Source of the DNA: CAINVV01 sp036508555
Lineage (GTDB): Bacteria > Bacteroidota > Bacteroidia > Bacteroidales > Prolixibacteraceae
Direction: 5' to 3'
Assembly: GCA_036508555.1 (NCBI GenBank)
Contig: DATCHD010000090.1
Coordinates: 1 to 47,876 of the forward strand
Length of the DNA stretch: 47,876 nucleotides
Notes under the pieces: generated by a model
Database searches by the model: none
The model's input: the letters and a program-made list of their open reading frames with translations, nothing else
What the model was told of the DNA's origin: nothing
Shown here: one piece after another, positions 33,435-42,337 of the stretch
How positions within the stretch are numbered: position 1 is the first letter of the stretch
How the letters are laid out: every line of letters starts with the position of its first letter
Program-made: the position numbers and the translations under genes

Positions 33435-33470
33435 CAAAAATCCGTTAAGGTTGTTACATAACGGTTACAA
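33435..33470 (-). promoter_or_regulatory. Pho-box-like 11-bp direct repeat and -7 box upstream of the porin/pst cluster
   Basis: On the minus strand TGTAAC occurs twice, at 33469-33464 and 33458-33453, exactly 11 bp apart. This is the repeat period of PhoB/PhoP boxes. A -7-like GATTTTTG follows at 33442-33435, 10 bases downstream of the repeats, so the repeats cover the -33 position as Pho boxes do. The porin ATG is 32 bases further on. The consensus differs from E. coli CTGTCAT. Confidence 0.6.
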
Positions 33471-33559
33471 AAAGAATAAACGATATTACAAAAATGGCCT
33501 TCTTCGGGTGAAGAAAGCCATTTCTTTAGGTCCATAGACCAACAGCAAGGTATCGTAAT

Positions 33560-35101
33560 TTACAATTTCATGGCAATGGTAAGAAGAATTTCACTTCTCA
33601 TTGTGTGATATTTTACCGGATCAACATTTGCTCCATCTACCTGGTATAGGTATAAGTAGTTGGTTTTGTCGCCCAGGCTATAAGTCATATCAATAGAATA
33701 ATTTCCGGAACGATAACCGAATCCTCCGTTGTAGGTTGTGTATTTGTTATCCGCATTCGGCTGGGGTACGCCATCAAAATCGGCATTATAAGGATTTCCA
33801 AGAAATTCCATTCCTCCTCTAAGGCTGAAAGCTTCAGTTACCTTGTATTCCGCGCCTACCCTTATGTTACTAACGGCCTTATAAATAGATTTAATTTTAC
33901 TGTTTTCCACACTAAAATTTTCACTGGTCATACCATGACTAAAATTCATCATTGAATAGTCTACATATTCATAATCCAGGGAGACCAATCCTTTTTTTGC
34001 AAATTGATAGGCAACACTGGCGATTCCTCTCAAAGGCGTGTGGAACCTGTATTCATAATTACCAATAGGAGTCTCCTCCTTGTGGCTTCCGTCGGCATCG
34101 GTGCTAATACCGGTCAGATTGGAAGTCATAACAGAGCTATAGGTCTCCTTAAGATTGAAATAAGTAGGCGTATGAAGCGCTAATCCTATCCGGAGAACCG
34201 GCGTAGCACGAAAAATGGCTCCGAGTTTGAGATTATATCCCACTCCAGAAGTTCTTGCATTATTGGTATAATCAAAACTGCCCCAACTTCCTGCCTGGGT
34301 ATTGGCGTTATTCTCACCGCTTTCGCTGTACATATTGACTTCGTCCAGGAAAAGATCCTGCATCCCAACCGTTGCACCAAGATATAATTTGTGGTTGAAA
34401 TTGGCTCCGAAGGTGGCCACATACTCGTTAATAAATCCTTCGCGGGCAGCAGATTCTGTTTGTTTAACAGTCTCATTGCTTAGCAGGAAAGTGTTGTATT
34501 GATTGCCGCCTGTATTTGGATTCGCAACATCGATCAGGTAGTTTTCCCAAGCCATTTTACTCTCCCATGGAATACCGCTCGCTGGATCATAGGCATACGA
34601 GGTACCCAGATCGTTAAAATTGATCCCATTGGTGTTTTGGGCAAACGCATCCATTCTTGAATAGTTGGCATTTTCAGCATTCACATAACTGGTCTGGTTA
34701 AAATTTGCCAGCCTGTTAAAACCGATCCCAAAGTTATAGGAGACAACACCAGAAGAATTTTCAGGCGCTTGCATGACAGACACATAGCCAAAATTCTTAA
34801 AATTGAAGCTGTTGTTGTCATTCTGGTAGGTAGTGCCCAGATACGTAGATTCGGTATTATTCTTATTGTTGCTTAAGGTGACAGATACTTCTCCACGTTG
34901 ATAAATACCTATTCCTGCCGGATTAATACTGAGGGATGCAAAGTCGCCACCAAGGGCGCCGAAGGCATTTCCCATTGCTTTGGAGCGGGCCGTTGAGCCG
35001 TAATTTTGTTCAGAGAAAAGAAGGGCGTTGTCAACATATTGTGCTGATAGAGTCGATATCAGACCAACCAGCGTTATGATTGTAAAATATAGTTTTTTCA
35101 T
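33560..35101 (-). CDS. OmpP1/FadL-like outer membrane protein
   Basis: A 513-residue outer membrane barrel with a signal peptide (MKKLYFTIITLVGLISTLSA). The N-terminal segment SKAMGNAFGALGGDFASLSI and NPAGIGIY match the OmpP1/FadL/TodX family, which transports hydrophobic compounds. Aromatic-ended beta-strands follow, such as GVGYNLKLGAIFRATPVLRIG, and the protein ends SEILLTIAMKL. The substrate is unknown. It follows the Gly-rich lipoprotein gene by 53 bases and is probably co-transcribed with it; it is not part of the pst operon in front of it. Confidence 0.85.
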   Translation of the reverse strand: MKKLYFTIITLVGLISTLSAQYVDNALLFSEQNYGSTARSKAMGNAFGALGGDFASLSINPAGIGIYQRGEVSVTLSNNKNNTESTYLGTTYQNDNNSFNFKNFGYVSVMQAPENSSGVVSYNFGIGFNRLANFNQTSYVNAENANYSRMDAFAQNTNGINFNDLGTSYAYDPASGIPWESKMAWENYLIDVANPNTGGNQYNTFLLSNETVKQTESAAREGFINEYVATFGANFNHKLYLGATVGMQDLFLDEVNMYSESGENNANTQAGSWGSFDYTNNARTSGVGYNLKLGAIFRATPVLRIGLALHTPTYFNLKETYSSVMTSNLTGISTDADGSHKEETPIGNYEYRFHTPLRGIASVAYQFAKKGLVSLDYEYVDYSMMNFSHGMTSENFSVENSKIKSIYKAVSNIRVGAEYKVTEAFSLRGGMEFLGNPYNADFDGVPQPNADNKYTTYNGGFGYRSGNYSIDMTYSLGDKTNYLYLYQVDGANVDPVKYHTMRSEILLTIAMKL

Positions 35102-35154
35102 ATAATAGGAATTTATATACTATGTGATTGATACAGAATAATCGCTATTTCAGA

Positions 35155-36675
35155 TTAGCGTTGACGACCACCGCCACCGCCGCTGCTTCTTGTGCCTGTG
35201 CTTCCACCGCCACTGTTGCCACTGCCACTGTAACTGCCTCCTGAATTTGAGGAGCTACTTGAAGGCGTGTAACTTCTTGAAGATGAATTGGATTCGACCG
35301 ATCTTGATGGAGCATAACTCCTTCCGCTGTAACTGCCACTACCAGATGAAACATTCGGTCTACTGGTAACAGAACCGCGCTGATAACTACCTGATGATGA
35401 TTGAGTCCTGACAGTACTGCTCCCAGAACTCTGAGGCCTTGCATAGCGGCCGGATTGAGAACTGCTGTTAGTAGACTGCGGAGAATATTGACGTGTTGAA
35501 CCGCTGTTGTAGGAAGATTGAGTATTCATCCTGGGTCTGCTGTAGGTTGGCGTATAACCAGATCCACCCGCTGCAGGTCTGGAGTAGGTGCCACTTTGAA
35601 CGGCCGAGCCTCTTCCCTGGACAGGATTGTTATTGGAACGCCTGAGGTTGGAAACGGTTTCCCCTCTTCCTACCCTGAATCCCTGGGTGTTATTGATCTG
35701 GTTCTGCGGCAGGATTGTTGCTCCGGTGTTATCCCGGGTCCCGGAAAGCCTGGTTGAGGTAGCACCTGAACCCGTAACGCCTCCCCTTGTGCCTGAAACA
35801 GCAGCGTTAACACCGTTATTGGCAGGATATCTGGTTGCACCACTGAGATTTCTGCCTGACCGACCACCCGTATTACCACCACCCAAAAGGTTACCGTTCT
35901 TGTTGGTATTCATGCCATATCTGACAGCATTTGAGCCACCGTTCTTTCCTGTATAGTTTTGTTTTCCATAGTAGTGATTCCCATCATTCCATTGTCCTCC
36001 ACCATAACCGGCATAATATCCATAGCCGCCACCCCAGCCGAAACCGGAATAATAGCCGCCCCAGCCACCATAGCCACCGTAACCACCGTAACCGCCCCAT
36101 CCATATCCGGAATACCATGGATCATAATAGCCGCCCCATCCCATGTAGGGAGAGTAACCACCCCAGCCGAAACCGCCCATTCCCCAGCCATGTCCAAAAC
36201 CATAGCCGCCGTAGGATGAACCATAATATGGATCCCAGAAAGGATCCCAGAACGGGTTGTAGGAATATGGATTGTAGAAGGCTCTGATTCTGGACGAATA
36301 ATCCATCTCCTCGCCTTGGAAATAATTATTGATGGTTATTTCTTCCTTGTCATTCTTATACTCCATGACAGTATCCGCATAGGCGGGCTGATCATCAAAA
36401 TAATAGGCGTTGTTGTCCTTACGGCTATTTTTGGGAACAATATAGTTGTTAACTATTTTGCCTTGCTCGTTCTCTTCGACCTGCATAGCGACCATGCTCT
36501 TTTTCTGAGCCTCTGGCTTCTTAACCTCTTTAGGAGGTCTTGGAGCAACCGGCCGCGCATCCCCTGGAGTGAAATACACATCATCTGAATATCCTCCGGA
36601 GGTGATCTTCGAACCCGTCGTACAGGCTGTAGCCAACACTGCGACGGCTAATAATAGTTTAACTTTTGTTTTCAT
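35155..36675 (-). CDS. Aromatic/glycine-rich lipoprotein with Ser/Arg-rich tail
   Basis: A 506-residue lipoprotein of unknown function. The signal peptide ends in the lipobox VLATAC. A charged region (about 30-130) precedes a strongly biased Gly/Tyr/Trp/Phe tract (about 130-235; for example WGGYGGYGGYGGWGGYY). Then comes a Gly/Asn/Thr-rich part and a long Ser/Arg/Gly/Thr-rich tail with TYSRP, SGRYARP and SYAPSRS repeats, ending GGGGGRQR. The last ~270 residues are predicted disordered. A strong Shine-Dalgarno sequence (AGGGAGGA, 36690-36683) lies 7 bases before ATG 36675, unusual for this phylum. It is probably a surface or matrix protein. Confidence 0.8.
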   Translation of the reverse strand: MKTKVKLLLAVAVLATACTTGSKITSGGYSDDVYFTPGDARPVAPRPPKEVKKPEAQKKSMVAMQVEENEQGKIVNNYIVPKNSRKDNNAYYFDDQPAYADTVMEYKNDKEEITINNYFQGEEMDYSSRIRAFYNPYSYNPFWDPFWDPYYGSSYGGYGFGHGWGMGGFGWGGYSPYMGWGGYYDPWYSGYGWGGYGGYGGYGGWGGYYSGFGWGGGYGYYAGYGGGQWNDGNHYYGKQNYTGKNGGSNAVRYGMNTNKNGNLLGGGNTGGRSGRNLSGATRYPANNGVNAAVSGTRGGVTGSGATSTRLSGTRDNTGATILPQNQINNTQGFRVGRGETVSNLRRSNNNPVQGRGSAVQSGTYSRPAAGGSGYTPTYSRPRMNTQSSYNSGSTRQYSPQSTNSSSQSGRYARPQSSGSSTVRTQSSSGSYQRGSVTSRPNVSSGSGSYSGRSYAPSRSVESNSSSRSYTPSSSSSNSGGSYSGSGNSGGGSTGTRSSGGGGGRQR

Positions 36676-36716
36676 GTTTTGTTCCTCCCTGTATTTAATA
36701 ATCTTTCAATTTTCCT

Positions 36717-36724
36717 TACTTTTG
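36717..36724 (+). promoter_or_regulatory. -7 box of proS promoter
   Basis: TACTTTTG matches TAnnTTTG, 50 bases before ATG 36775. A -33 TTG is not obvious. Confidence 0.5.
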
Positions 36725-36774
36725 CGTCGGAATAATCATTTAATTACAAGCAAATATCATACCAAAACAGCATA

Positions 36775-38250
36775 ATGGCAAAAGAACTTACAACAAAAGA
36801 AGAGAATTATTCACAGTGGTACAATGATCTGGTGGGCAAGGCCAATCTTGCAGAAAATTCTGCCGTGCGTGGATGTATGGTAATCAAACCTTATGGTTAC
36901 GCGATTTGGGAAAAAATGCAGGCTGCGCTGGATAAAATGTTTAAGGATACAGGACACGAGAATGCCTACTTTCCTTTGTTTATCCCTAAATCATTCTTTT
37001 CGAAAGAGGCCAGTCATGTGGAAGGTTTTGCCAAGGAATGTGCTGTCGTGACTCATTATCGTCTGATGAATGATCCGAACGGCAAAGGAATTATCGTAGA
37101 TCCTGAAGCGAAACTCGAAGAGGAATTGATTGTCCGCCCGACTTCTGAGACAATCATCTGGAGTACTTACAAAAATTGGATTCAATCCTACCGGGATTTA
37201 CCCATTCTGATTAATCAATGGGCCAACGTTGTTCGTTGGGAAATGCGTACCCGGATGTTTCTTCGTACATCCGAATTTTTATGGCAGGAAGGTCATACGG
37301 CCCACGAAACCAAAGAAGAAGCACTGGCCGAAACTGAGAAAATGATCAATGTTTACGCCGATTTCGCCGAAAATTTCATGGCTGTTCCTGTGATTATGGG
37401 CGCCAAAACGGAACACGAAAGGTTCGCCGGTGCGCTGGAAACATTCAGTATTGAGGCCTTGATGCAGGATGGAAAAGCTTTACAATCAGGAACATCGCAC
37501 TTCCTTGGACAGAATTTTGCCAAGGCTTTTGAGGTGCAGTTTTCTTCGAGAGAAGGGAAACTGGAATACGTCTGGGCTACTTCTTGGGGCGTATCCACCC
37601 GTTTGATGGGTGCGTTAATCATGGCTCATTCAGACAACAACGGATTGGTTCTTCCACCCAAACTGGCTCCCATTCAGGTAGTTATTGTTCCGATCTATAA
37701 AAATTTCGAGCAGCTTGCTTTAATTTCAATTGAAGTTAAGGTATTGGCTGATAAACTGAAAAAAAGAGGTATTAGTGTTAAGTTTGACGACAACGACGCT
37801 CAACGTCCCGGATGGAAATTTGCTGAATATGAGATGAAAGGTGTTCCTGTTCGTCTGGCAATCGGTCCACGGGATCTCGAAAATGGCACCGTAGAAGTTG
37901 CCCGCCGGGATACCCTGACGAAATCGGTTGAAAAGTTAGAGGGAATTGACCAGTTAATTGATGATTTATTGGTCGAAATCCAGCATAATATTTACCAGAA
38001 AGCCCTAAAATTTAGGGAAGAAAATACGACCAAAGTCGATACGTATGAAGAGTTTAAGGCTTTGCTGAATACAAAACCAGGTTTCATTCTTGCCCATTGG
38101 GATGGCACCAAAGAGACCGAGGCCATCATCAAGGAAGAGACCAAGGCTACCATCCGCTGCATTCCGTTTGACAGTGTCGAAGAGCCGGGTAAATGTATCT
38201 TAACAGGAAAGCCCTCCAAACGGAGAGTGTTGTTCGCTTTGTCTTATTAA
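36775..38250 (+). CDS. proS: Proline-tRNA ligase (archaeal/eukaryal-type ProRS)
   Basis: A 491-residue class II aminoacyl-tRNA synthetase that charges tRNA-Pro. It shows KPYGYAIWEKMQAALDKMFK, ENAYFPLFIPKSFF, the class II motif 2 NQWANVVRWEMRTRMFLRT, EFLWQEGHTAH, GTSHFLGQNFAKAFEV, and a C-terminal anticodon domain beginning PIQVVIVPIY. The tail RRVLFALSY ends in Tyr, as in the short archaeal/eukaryal-type ProRS. There is no editing insert. It heads a run with pepT and tilS. Confidence 0.97.
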   Translation: MAKELTTKEENYSQWYNDLVGKANLAENSAVRGCMVIKPYGYAIWEKMQAALDKMFKDTGHENAYFPLFIPKSFFSKEASHVEGFAKECAVVTHYRLMNDPNGKGIIVDPEAKLEEELIVRPTSETIIWSTYKNWIQSYRDLPILINQWANVVRWEMRTRMFLRTSEFLWQEGHTAHETKEEALAETEKMINVYADFAENFMAVPVIMGAKTEHERFAGALETFSIEALMQDGKALQSGTSHFLGQNFAKAFEVQFSSREGKLEYVWATSWGVSTRLMGALIMAHSDNNGLVLPPKLAPIQVVIVPIYKNFEQLALISIEVKVLADKLKKRGISVKFDDNDAQRPGWKFAEYEMKGVPVRLAIGPRDLENGTVEVARRDTLTKSVEKLEGIDQLIDDLLVEIQHNIYQKALKFREENTTKVDTYEEFKALLNTKPGFILAHWDGTKETEAIIKEETKATIRCIPFDSVEEPGKCILTGKPSKRRVLFALSY

Positions 38251-38282
38251 TCTAATAAATGCCTTCCCGGGAAGGTCAGGTG

Positions 38283-39518
38283 ATGGAAAAAAATGTGGTC
38301 GACAGGTTTCTGAAATATACGGGTTTTGATACCCAATCCGACCCTGATAGCAGTAGTTCGCCCAGTTCCAAAGGTCAATTGAAGTTTGGACAGCATCTGG
38401 CTGAGGAACTGGTTCACATCGGGCTATCTGAAGTTGAAGTGGATTGGAACGGAATAGTGACGGCCACTTTACCTTCGAATACCCCAAAGACTGTACCGGT
38501 AATCGGATTTATTGCGCATATGGATACCAGCCCGGATTGTTCCGGTCAGCACGTCAGTCCTAAAATAATTGAATCTTATGATGGAGAAGATATTGTTCTT
38601 AATGGAGCGAAGAAAATTGTCCTTTCACCCAAACGTTTCCCTGAGATTTTGAGATATAAGGGTGACCAACTGATTGTTACTGATGGTACTACCTTGCTTG
38701 GCGCAGACGATAAAGCCGGTTTGGCTGAGATTGTGACAGCCGTTGAGTATTTGCTCCAACATCCTGAAATTGAGCATGGAAAGATTCGTTTGGCTTTTAC
38801 CCCCGATGAGGAGATTGGTAAAGGAGCAGATCATTTCTATGTTCCGAAATTTGGGGCTGATTTTGCCTATACCATGGACGGAGGTGAGCTGGGAGAGCTG
38901 CAATATGAGAATTTCAATGCCGCTTCGGCACACCTGATTTTTCACGGGGTGAATGTGCATCCGGGTTCTGCCAAGGATAAGATGAGAAATTCCCTGCTGG
39001 TGGCCAACAAATTTCTGAACGACCTTCCTGGTAAGGAGGTTCCTGAACATACCGAAAATTTCGAAGGCTTTTTTCACATGGTAAAGATGGCGGGGAAAGT
39101 TGATCATACCGAGCTGGAGTTTATTATCCGTGATTTTGATCGTGTGAAATTTGAGGAACGAAAATTGCTTATGAACGGGATCGTCGACCGACTGAACCTG
39201 GAATACGGAGAAAAGGTAGTAGAAATTACGGTTAAAGATCAGTATTTCAATATGAAAGAGAAGATTGAGCCTCAATTTTATATTATTGAACTGGCCCAAA
39301 AGGCTATGATTTCCTGTGGTATTGAACCAAAAATTGTTCCTGTGCGGGGAGGTACGGATGGATCCAGACTTTCCTATATGGGATTACCATGCCCTAATAT
39401 ATTTGGAGGTGGTCACAATTTCCATGGCGTTTACGAATATATTCCGACAAAATCAATGGAGCGTGCCTGCCTCGTGATCGTTGCCATTGCTTCTGGTGTG
39501 ACTGAAAAGTATGGTTGA
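38283..39518 (+). CDS. pepT: Peptidase T (tripeptide aminopeptidase)
   Basis: A 411-residue M20B metallopeptidase releasing the N-terminal residue of tripeptides in the cytoplasm. The zinc-site motifs are FIAHMDTSPD, TLLGADDKAGLAEI, LAFTPDEEIGKGADHF and YTMDGGELGELQYENFNA, with the last His in GGHNFHGVYEYIP. ATG 38283 (MEKNVVDRF), preceded by GGAAGG, fits the family length better than ATG 38259, which adds eight residues. The stop overlaps tilS by eight bases. Confidence 0.94.
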   Translation: MEKNVVDRFLKYTGFDTQSDPDSSSSPSSKGQLKFGQHLAEELVHIGLSEVEVDWNGIVTATLPSNTPKTVPVIGFIAHMDTSPDCSGQHVSPKIIESYDGEDIVLNGAKKIVLSPKRFPEILRYKGDQLIVTDGTTLLGADDKAGLAEIVTAVEYLLQHPEIEHGKIRLAFTPDEEIGKGADHFYVPKFGADFAYTMDGGELGELQYENFNAASAHLIFHGVNVHPGSAKDKMRNSLLVANKFLNDLPGKEVPEHTENFEGFFHMVKMAGKVDHTELEFIIRDFDRVKFEERKLLMNGIVDRLNLEYGEKVVEITVKDQYFNMKEKIEPQFYIIELAQKAMISCGIEPKIVPVRGGTDGSRLSYMGLPCPNIFGGGHNFHGVYEYIPTKSMERACLVIVAIASGVTEKYG

Positions 39519-40836
39519 AAGATTTGAAAAATACATCGAATCGCTCCGGCTCTTTTCTCCGGGTGATACCCTCCTGGCCGGCATTAGTGGGGGGATGGAT
39601 TCTGTGGTTTTGACTGAACTTCTTCATAGAGCAGGATTGGCTTTCGCGGTAGCGCATTGTAATTTCAATCTAAGAGGGGAGGAGTCGGATCAGGACGAGG
39701 CTTTCGTAAGGCAACTGGCATTAAAATATGATAAGCCTATCTATTGTAAATCATTTAAAACCAAGAAGATAGCTTCCGAACGAGGCATTTCCATTGAAAT
39801 GGCAGCCAGAGACCTTCGTTATGAGTGGTTTGAGGAAATCAGAAAGAATCATCATTACGATTGGGTCGTTGTGGCTCATCATTTGGATGATCAGGCGGAA
39901 ACATTTTTTCTCAACCTGGCCAGAGGTACCGGGATTTCCGGCTTGACAGGGATGAAGGCAGTAAACGGGAAGGTTGTCAGACCGCTTCTGTTCACTACCC
40001 GAAAGGAGATACAGCAATTTGTATTGGAGAATGATTTGGCTTACCGGGAGGATAGCTCCAATGCCCTGACCGGGTTTCAACGCAATAAAATCAGGCTTCA
40101 GGTTTTGCCTCTGATGGAAGAGCTGAATCCTTCTTTCAGAGGTGGTTTGCAGGAGACTATTTCTCATCTCAGGGACACCTATTCTATCTATAATCAGGCT
40201 ATTGAGCAGGCTAGAGAACGGATCCTCAGAAGAAGATCGGCGGATGAATTTGAAATATGTACGGATGAACTGAAATTTTTGGAACCGGTTGCTACTTATT
40301 TGTTTGAGATTTTGAAGCCGTTTCGTTTTAATGGAGAGGTAGTTAATGAAATAGTAAATTCATTAGATGGTCAGCCCGGGAAACAGTTTTTTTCTCCGAC
40401 CCATCGTGCGGTTATGGATCGGGGATCCATCGTGGTAAATAAGCTTACCAATGTTGCACAGGAACTTTACTATCTCGAGGAGGACTGCCAATATATTAAG
40501 ATTCCGGTTGATCTTACCATGGAATCCATTGAAATGACAGCTACTTTCAGGATCGACACTTCGCCCAAAACTGCGATGATAGACAAGGATAAACTGCAAT
40601 TTCCACTTATTCTGCGGAGGTGGCGAAAGGGGGATTATTTTCAGCCACTTGGGATGAAGGGGATTAAGAAGCTAAGTGATTTTTTTGTTGATGAGAAAAT
40701 TAGTCTGACTGATAAAGAAAACGTTTGGCTGCTGACCAATGGGGAAGAGATTGTTTGGATGGTCGGCATCCGCATGGACGACCGGTACAAAATCACAAAA
40801 GAAACGACCAAAATTTTAGTCGTCAGTATAAAGTAA
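39511..40836 (+). CDS. tilS: tRNA(Ile)-lysidine synthase
   Basis: A 441-residue enzyme that modifies C34 of the CAU-anticodon tRNA-Ile to lysidine so that it reads AUA. It has the N-type ATP pyrophosphatase PP-loop SGGMDSVVLTELL near residue 25, HCNFNLRGEESDQDEAFV, and VVAHHLDDQAETFFLNLARG. The C-terminal TilS domain contains RRWRKGDYFQPLGMKGIKK and KLSDFFVDEKI. It overlaps pepT and is followed 11 bases later by a MITE-like element. Confidence 0.96.
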   Translation: MVERFEKYIESLRLFSPGDTLLAGISGGMDSVVLTELLHRAGLAFAVAHCNFNLRGEESDQDEAFVRQLALKYDKPIYCKSFKTKKIASERGISIEMAARDLRYEWFEEIRKNHHYDWVVVAHHLDDQAETFFLNLARGTGISGLTGMKAVNGKVVRPLLFTTRKEIQQFVLENDLAYREDSSNALTGFQRNKIRLQVLPLMEELNPSFRGGLQETISHLRDTYSIYNQAIEQARERILRRRSADEFEICTDELKFLEPVATYLFEILKPFRFNGEVVNEIVNSLDGQPGKQFFSPTHRAVMDRGSIVVNKLTNVAQELYYLEEDCQYIKIPVDLTMESIEMTATFRIDTSPKTAMIDKDKLQFPLILRRWRKGDYFQPLGMKGIKKLSDFFVDEKISLTDKENVWLLTNGEEIVWMVGIRMDDRYKITKETTKILVVSIK

Positions 40837-40847
40837 CTAAGGAACGA

Positions 40848-40957
40848 CTAGTGTTGTGTTAATGCTGAACACCGCTATCCCTCGTTTAAAATCCGCTATC
40901 CCTCGTTTGAAAAGAGGGATGACAGCATTAATGACGGGGCACTTAACAGAACACTAG
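40848..40957. mobile_element. MITE-like element, copy 1 (110 bp)
   Basis: The ends are CTAGTGTTGTGTTAA at 40848 and, inverted, CTAGTGTTCTGTTAA at 40957 (14 of 15 match). Inside are a half palindromic unit (40877-40887) and a full one (40898-40920). No transposase is encoded. CTAG at both ends could be a target duplication or part of the terminal repeat. The right end forms the last codons and stop of the DJ-1 gene. Confidence 0.8.
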
Positions 40958-41494
40958 TGCTGTTCGAAGATTAGCCGCTTCTTCATCTCCTTTAAACATA
41001 CGGACAATCTCGAGTGAAAATTCGAGTGCTGTCCCAACACCTCTGCCGGTAATAATATTCCCATCTACCACAAAAGGGGATTTCAATACGGTTGCCCCAG
41101 TCAGCTTCGACTCGAAACCCGGATAGCAGACAGCCTTTCTTCCTTTGAGGAAACCCAGTGAACCCAGTATCGAAGGTGCGGCACAAATTGCTCCGATGGT
41201 CTTGTTTCCTTCATAAAATTGTGTCAATTTTTCGCTCAAACCGGGATGGTTCTGGAGATTTGTAGTGCCGGGCATTCCGCCTGGCAGTATGATCATATCC
41301 GCCTGATCATAATTGGCTTCTTCAAAGAGTTTATCTGCCTCAATTGAAATATTGTGAGCTCCGGTTACCTTGCAAAATCCGGTTATTGAAACGGTCGTAA
41401 CCTCGAATCCGGCGCGTCGGAGCACATCAATAATAGATACTGCTTCGATCTCCTCGAAACCGGAGGCCAGATGGATCAGAATATTCTTTTCCAT
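40943..41494 (-). CDS. DJ-1/PfpI family protein
   Basis: A 183-residue DJ-1/ThiJ/PfpI-fold protein, a family of glyoxalase III/deglycase-like or redox-sensing proteins. It has the nucleophile C104 at the elbow GAICAAPSIL, the partner acid E15/E16 in SGFEEIEA, and LPGGMPGTTNLQNHPGL. The last four residues L-V-F-C and the TAA stop are read from the terminal repeat of the MITE-like element, so the original C-terminus was probably replaced there. It lies 4 bases downstream of the TPR gene and is likely co-transcribed with it. Confidence 0.92.
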   Translation of the reverse strand: MEKNILIHLASGFEEIEAVSIIDVLRRAGFEVTTVSITGFCKVTGAHNISIEADKLFEEANYDQADMIILPGGMPGTTNLQNHPGLSEKLTQFYEGNKTIGAICAAPSILGSLGFLKGRKAVCYPGFESKLTGATVLKSPFVVDGNIITGRGVGTALEFSLEIVRMFKGDEEAANLRTALVFC

Positions 41495-41498
41495 TTTT

Positions 41499-42182
41499 TT
41501 AGTTGACTGCAGTAATACGGGCGATATATTTGTCTGCCATGCGTCCCTCGTTGGTGTCGCCGTACTTATCCTTGATTAATTTGTAGGTGGATAATGCTTT
41601 CACCTTGTTTCCCATCATCTCAAACATTCTACCTTCTTTCAACAGGAAAACAGGAGTGGTGAAATTATTGGTACTTATTTCAGCAGCTTCAGCATAGTAT
41701 TTGACTGCTTTTTCCTTGTTGCCTTGTTCAGCCCAGGCATCACCTATTGCCCCGGCAGTAATCGGCTTCAAAAGAATATCATCTGTTTTGAAACCTTCAA
41801 GGTATTCGATAGCTTCTTTGTATTTTCCAAGGTGCAGATAAGATATGCCAGCATAATATTTGGCCAGGTTTCCGGCTGGAGTGCGGCCATAATTGTCGAT
41901 GATATCAAGAACACCAGGATAATTCCCATCTCCATTGAGCGCAAGATTGAAAGAGTCTTTTTCAAAATACTGCTCTGCAGTGAAAATCTGTTCCTTGGCT
42001 TTGGCCTCATGAGGAATGGTGTAAAAACGGTGTGTTGCGAGGAGCAACAGGGCTAACACAACTGCGGCTCCAAAAATGATGGAGATTAACTTGGCATTCT
42101 TCTCAAAAAATAATTCTGCCGTTGTCAATGCATGTTCAACTTCCTTCAGATTATCTGCAGCCTTTGGTGTCTGTTTACTCAT
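41499..42182 (-). CDS. TPR-containing membrane-anchored protein
   Basis: A 227-residue protein with one N-terminal transmembrane helix (about 33-53, IIFGAAVVLALLLLATHRF). An extracytoplasmic region of TPR-like repeats follows, such as AKYYAGISYLHLGKYKEAI, GDAWAEQGNKEKAVKYYAEA and MFEMMGNKVKALSTYKLIKD. The layout resembles YfgM/BamD-like periplasmic TPR proteins, and it probably scaffolds envelope proteins. ATG 42182 (MSKQTPKAADNL) is chosen because it lies just inside the transcript from the -7 box at 42225-42232; the longer frame starts inside the promoter. Confidence 0.8.
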   Translation of the reverse strand: MSKQTPKAADNLKEVEHALTTAELFFEKNAKLISIIFGAAVVLALLLLATHRFYTIPHEAKAKEQIFTAEQYFEKDSFNLALNGDGNYPGVLDIIDNYGRTPAGNLAKYYAGISYLHLGKYKEAIEYLEGFKTDDILLKPITAGAIGDAWAEQGNKEKAVKYYAEAAEISTNNFTTPVFLLKEGRMFEMMGNKVKALSTYKLIKDKYGDTNEGRMADKYIARITAVN

Positions 42183-42224
42183 AACTTTTGTTCGCTTAAA
42201 TGAATGCTTTTTTCTATGCGAGTG

Positions 42225-42232
42225 CAAAAATA
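42225..42232 (-). promoter_or_regulatory. -7 box of the TPR/DJ-1 operon
   Basis: TATTTTTG on the minus strand matches the consensus TAnnTTTG. It lies about 43 bases before ATG 42182 and is divergent from recF. Confidence 0.55.
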
Positions 42233-42309
42233 ATCGTTTTTAACGAACGAACGTAACAATTTCAAAAATAAATAGCCTGATGAGTCACCGGAATGCTTAT
42301 CTAAAAGTT

Positions 42310-42317
42310 TAGATTTG
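42310..42317 (+). promoter_or_regulatory. -7 box of recF promoter
   Basis: TAGATTTG matches the consensus, 20 bases before ATG 42338. The -33 region is weak. Confidence 0.5.
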
Positions 42318-42337
42318 TAAATCAAAACAAGTCAGTC

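Noticed and set aside
33560..35101. OmpP1/FadL-like gene as part of the phosphate operon
   Set aside because: The porin has its own promoter with the Pho-box-like repeat in the 156-base gap; the OMP gene belongs with the lipoprotein gene upstream of it.
35931..36287. Plus-strand frames rich in His, Asn, Arg and Ser
   Set aside because: They are the antisense translation of the repetitive Gly/Tyr/Trp tract of the lipoprotein gene.
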